Positions 14,052-14,621 of a stretch of DNA of 14,621 bases are shown piece by piece. Position 1 is the stretch's first letter, and the number at the start of each line of letters is the position of its first letter. The position numbers and the translations under genes are program-made. This stretch comes from Clostridiales bacterium (GTDB taxonomy: Bacteria > Bacillota > Clostridia > Peptostreptococcales > T1SED10-28). Under the pieces are notes generated by a model, which was not told where the DNA came from, searched no databases, and saw only the letters and a program-made list of their open reading frames with translations. The DNA lies in assembly GCA_007134725.1 (NCBI GenBank), contig SLKF01000166.1, forward strand, positions 1 to 14,621, given 5' to 3'.

Positions 14052-14621
14052 TCAATCGATTTTAAAGCCATACAAATCATATGTAGCTTCAATAAACTTC
14101 TGTTTTAACTCCTCCATACCGTAAACTTCCAGCAAGGCAATCGATTTTTTCAGGCTACCCATATAAGTATCCATACCTAGTTGGTACTCTGCGATTCCTT
14201 TTCGATAAAACAAATGGGGCAAACAATACATAATATGATTTGAAATTGCAAAGTCAATGGCTTTGGATGCGAGTGTGATTACGTTGTTAAAATTATCGTC
14301 AATATGATGGTTATATGCCAGATTATACATTAGTTTCAGCTTCATTCGATCATTGGTCATAGTTTTTATATTAAAGGTATCCAATCTTTCGAGACAAACA
14401 TTCAAGATTAAAGTGCTGTTTTTTGTGTCATTTAATTCCCTTTTGATGACCCCTAATAAAACCAATAAACTGATGTCAAAATAATTTAACGGGTAGTTTG
14501 GAATGCTCTCTACTACAAAGGGTTCTTCAAGGGACAAGGACAAGGCATCCATCAAACAAGATTCTGCATCAGAAAAACCTTTTTGAGTTAACTTGAAATA
14601 TTCACTAATGGCCTTTAGGTA
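14052..14621 (-). CDS. C-terminal part of a TPR-like helical-repeat protein, probably of a clostridial HTH regulator (5' end outside window)
   Basis: The minus-strand frame is open from the right edge of the window to the TGA at 14052-14054 (190 codons), so the gene starts outside. There is no good internal start with a ribosome site; the TTG and ATG near 14555 and 14552 are probably internal codons. The product is all-helical with degenerate repeats of about 35-40 residues: pairs such as KLKLMYNLAYNHHIDDNFNN and HLFYRKGIAEYQLGMDTY fit TPR A and B helices. This resembles the C-terminal sensor half of XRE/Rgg-type or other HTH-plus-TPR regulators common in Clostridia, often peptide-responsive. 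The DNA-binding half, if any, is not visible, so the regulator call is inferred. The gene is convergent to the B12 operon, looks more AT-rich by eye, and has no obvious link to cobalamin. Confidence 0.6.
   Translation of the reverse strand, partial: YLKAISEYFKLTQKGFSDAESCLMDALSLSLEEPFVVESIPNYPLNYFDISLLVLLGVIKRELNDTKNSTLILNVCLERLDTFNIKTMTNDRMKLKLMYNLAYNHHIDDNFNNVITLASKAIDFAISNHIMYCLPHLFYRKGIAEYQLGMDTYMGSLKKSIALLEVYGMEELKQKFIEATYDLYGFKID

Overview
The window is almost entirely one long plus-strand operon for making cobalamin (vitamin B12). It contains the front end of tetrapyrrole synthesis, a cobalt-type ECF importer, and the late steps of corrin amidation and nucleotide-loop assembly. Strong AGGAGG-type ribosome binding sites, frequent GTG/TTG starts, tight gene overlaps, the cobA-hemD fusion and the anaerobic-type late genes (CbiP, CbiB, CobD, CobU, CobS) point to an anaerobic Firmicute of the class Clostridia. 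This is judged from protein character and gene order; species cannot be read from the sequence.

Region 1 (1-6134) covers the route from charged glutamate to precorrin-2. It holds the 3' part of hemA (glutamyl-tRNA reductase), a fusion of a SirC/CysG-N-like domain to HemC, a CobA-HemD fusion, hemB and hemL. Together these make 5-aminolevulinate, porphobilinogen, hydroxymethylbilane, uroporphyrinogen III and precorrin-2. No hemE or later heme gene is present, so the cluster looks dedicated to corrinoid or siroheme synthesis. The SirC-like domain lacks several residues expected of an active dehydrogenase/chelatase. The hemC part keeps its own ribosome binding site inside the fused gene.

A gap of about 195 bases (6135-6328) separates hemL from cbiM. 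It holds short repeats but no convincing promoter, terminator or B12 riboswitch.

Region 2 (6329-8957) is the metal importer: cbiM (substrate-specific membrane subunit), cbiQ (T component), cbiO (ATPase) and, in place of cbiN, a secreted and membrane-anchored protein resembling NikL/CbiL. Region 3 (8957-13985) has cbiP/cobQ, cbiB, cobD, cobU and cobS, which take cobyrinic acid a,c-diamide to adenosylcobalamin (phosphate). The middle corrin-ring genes (cbiC, D, E, F, G, H, J, L, T, cbiA), the cobaltochelatase, cobT and the adenosyltransferase are not in the window. They may lie upstream of hemA or elsewhere.

The operon ends at a perfect 21-bp hairpin (13998-14047) flanked by A and T runs, which probably stops transcription from both sides. 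A convergent minus-strand gene follows. It is cut by the right edge of the window and resembles the helical-repeat (TPR-like) C-terminal part of clostridial HTH regulators. By eye it is more AT-rich than the operon.
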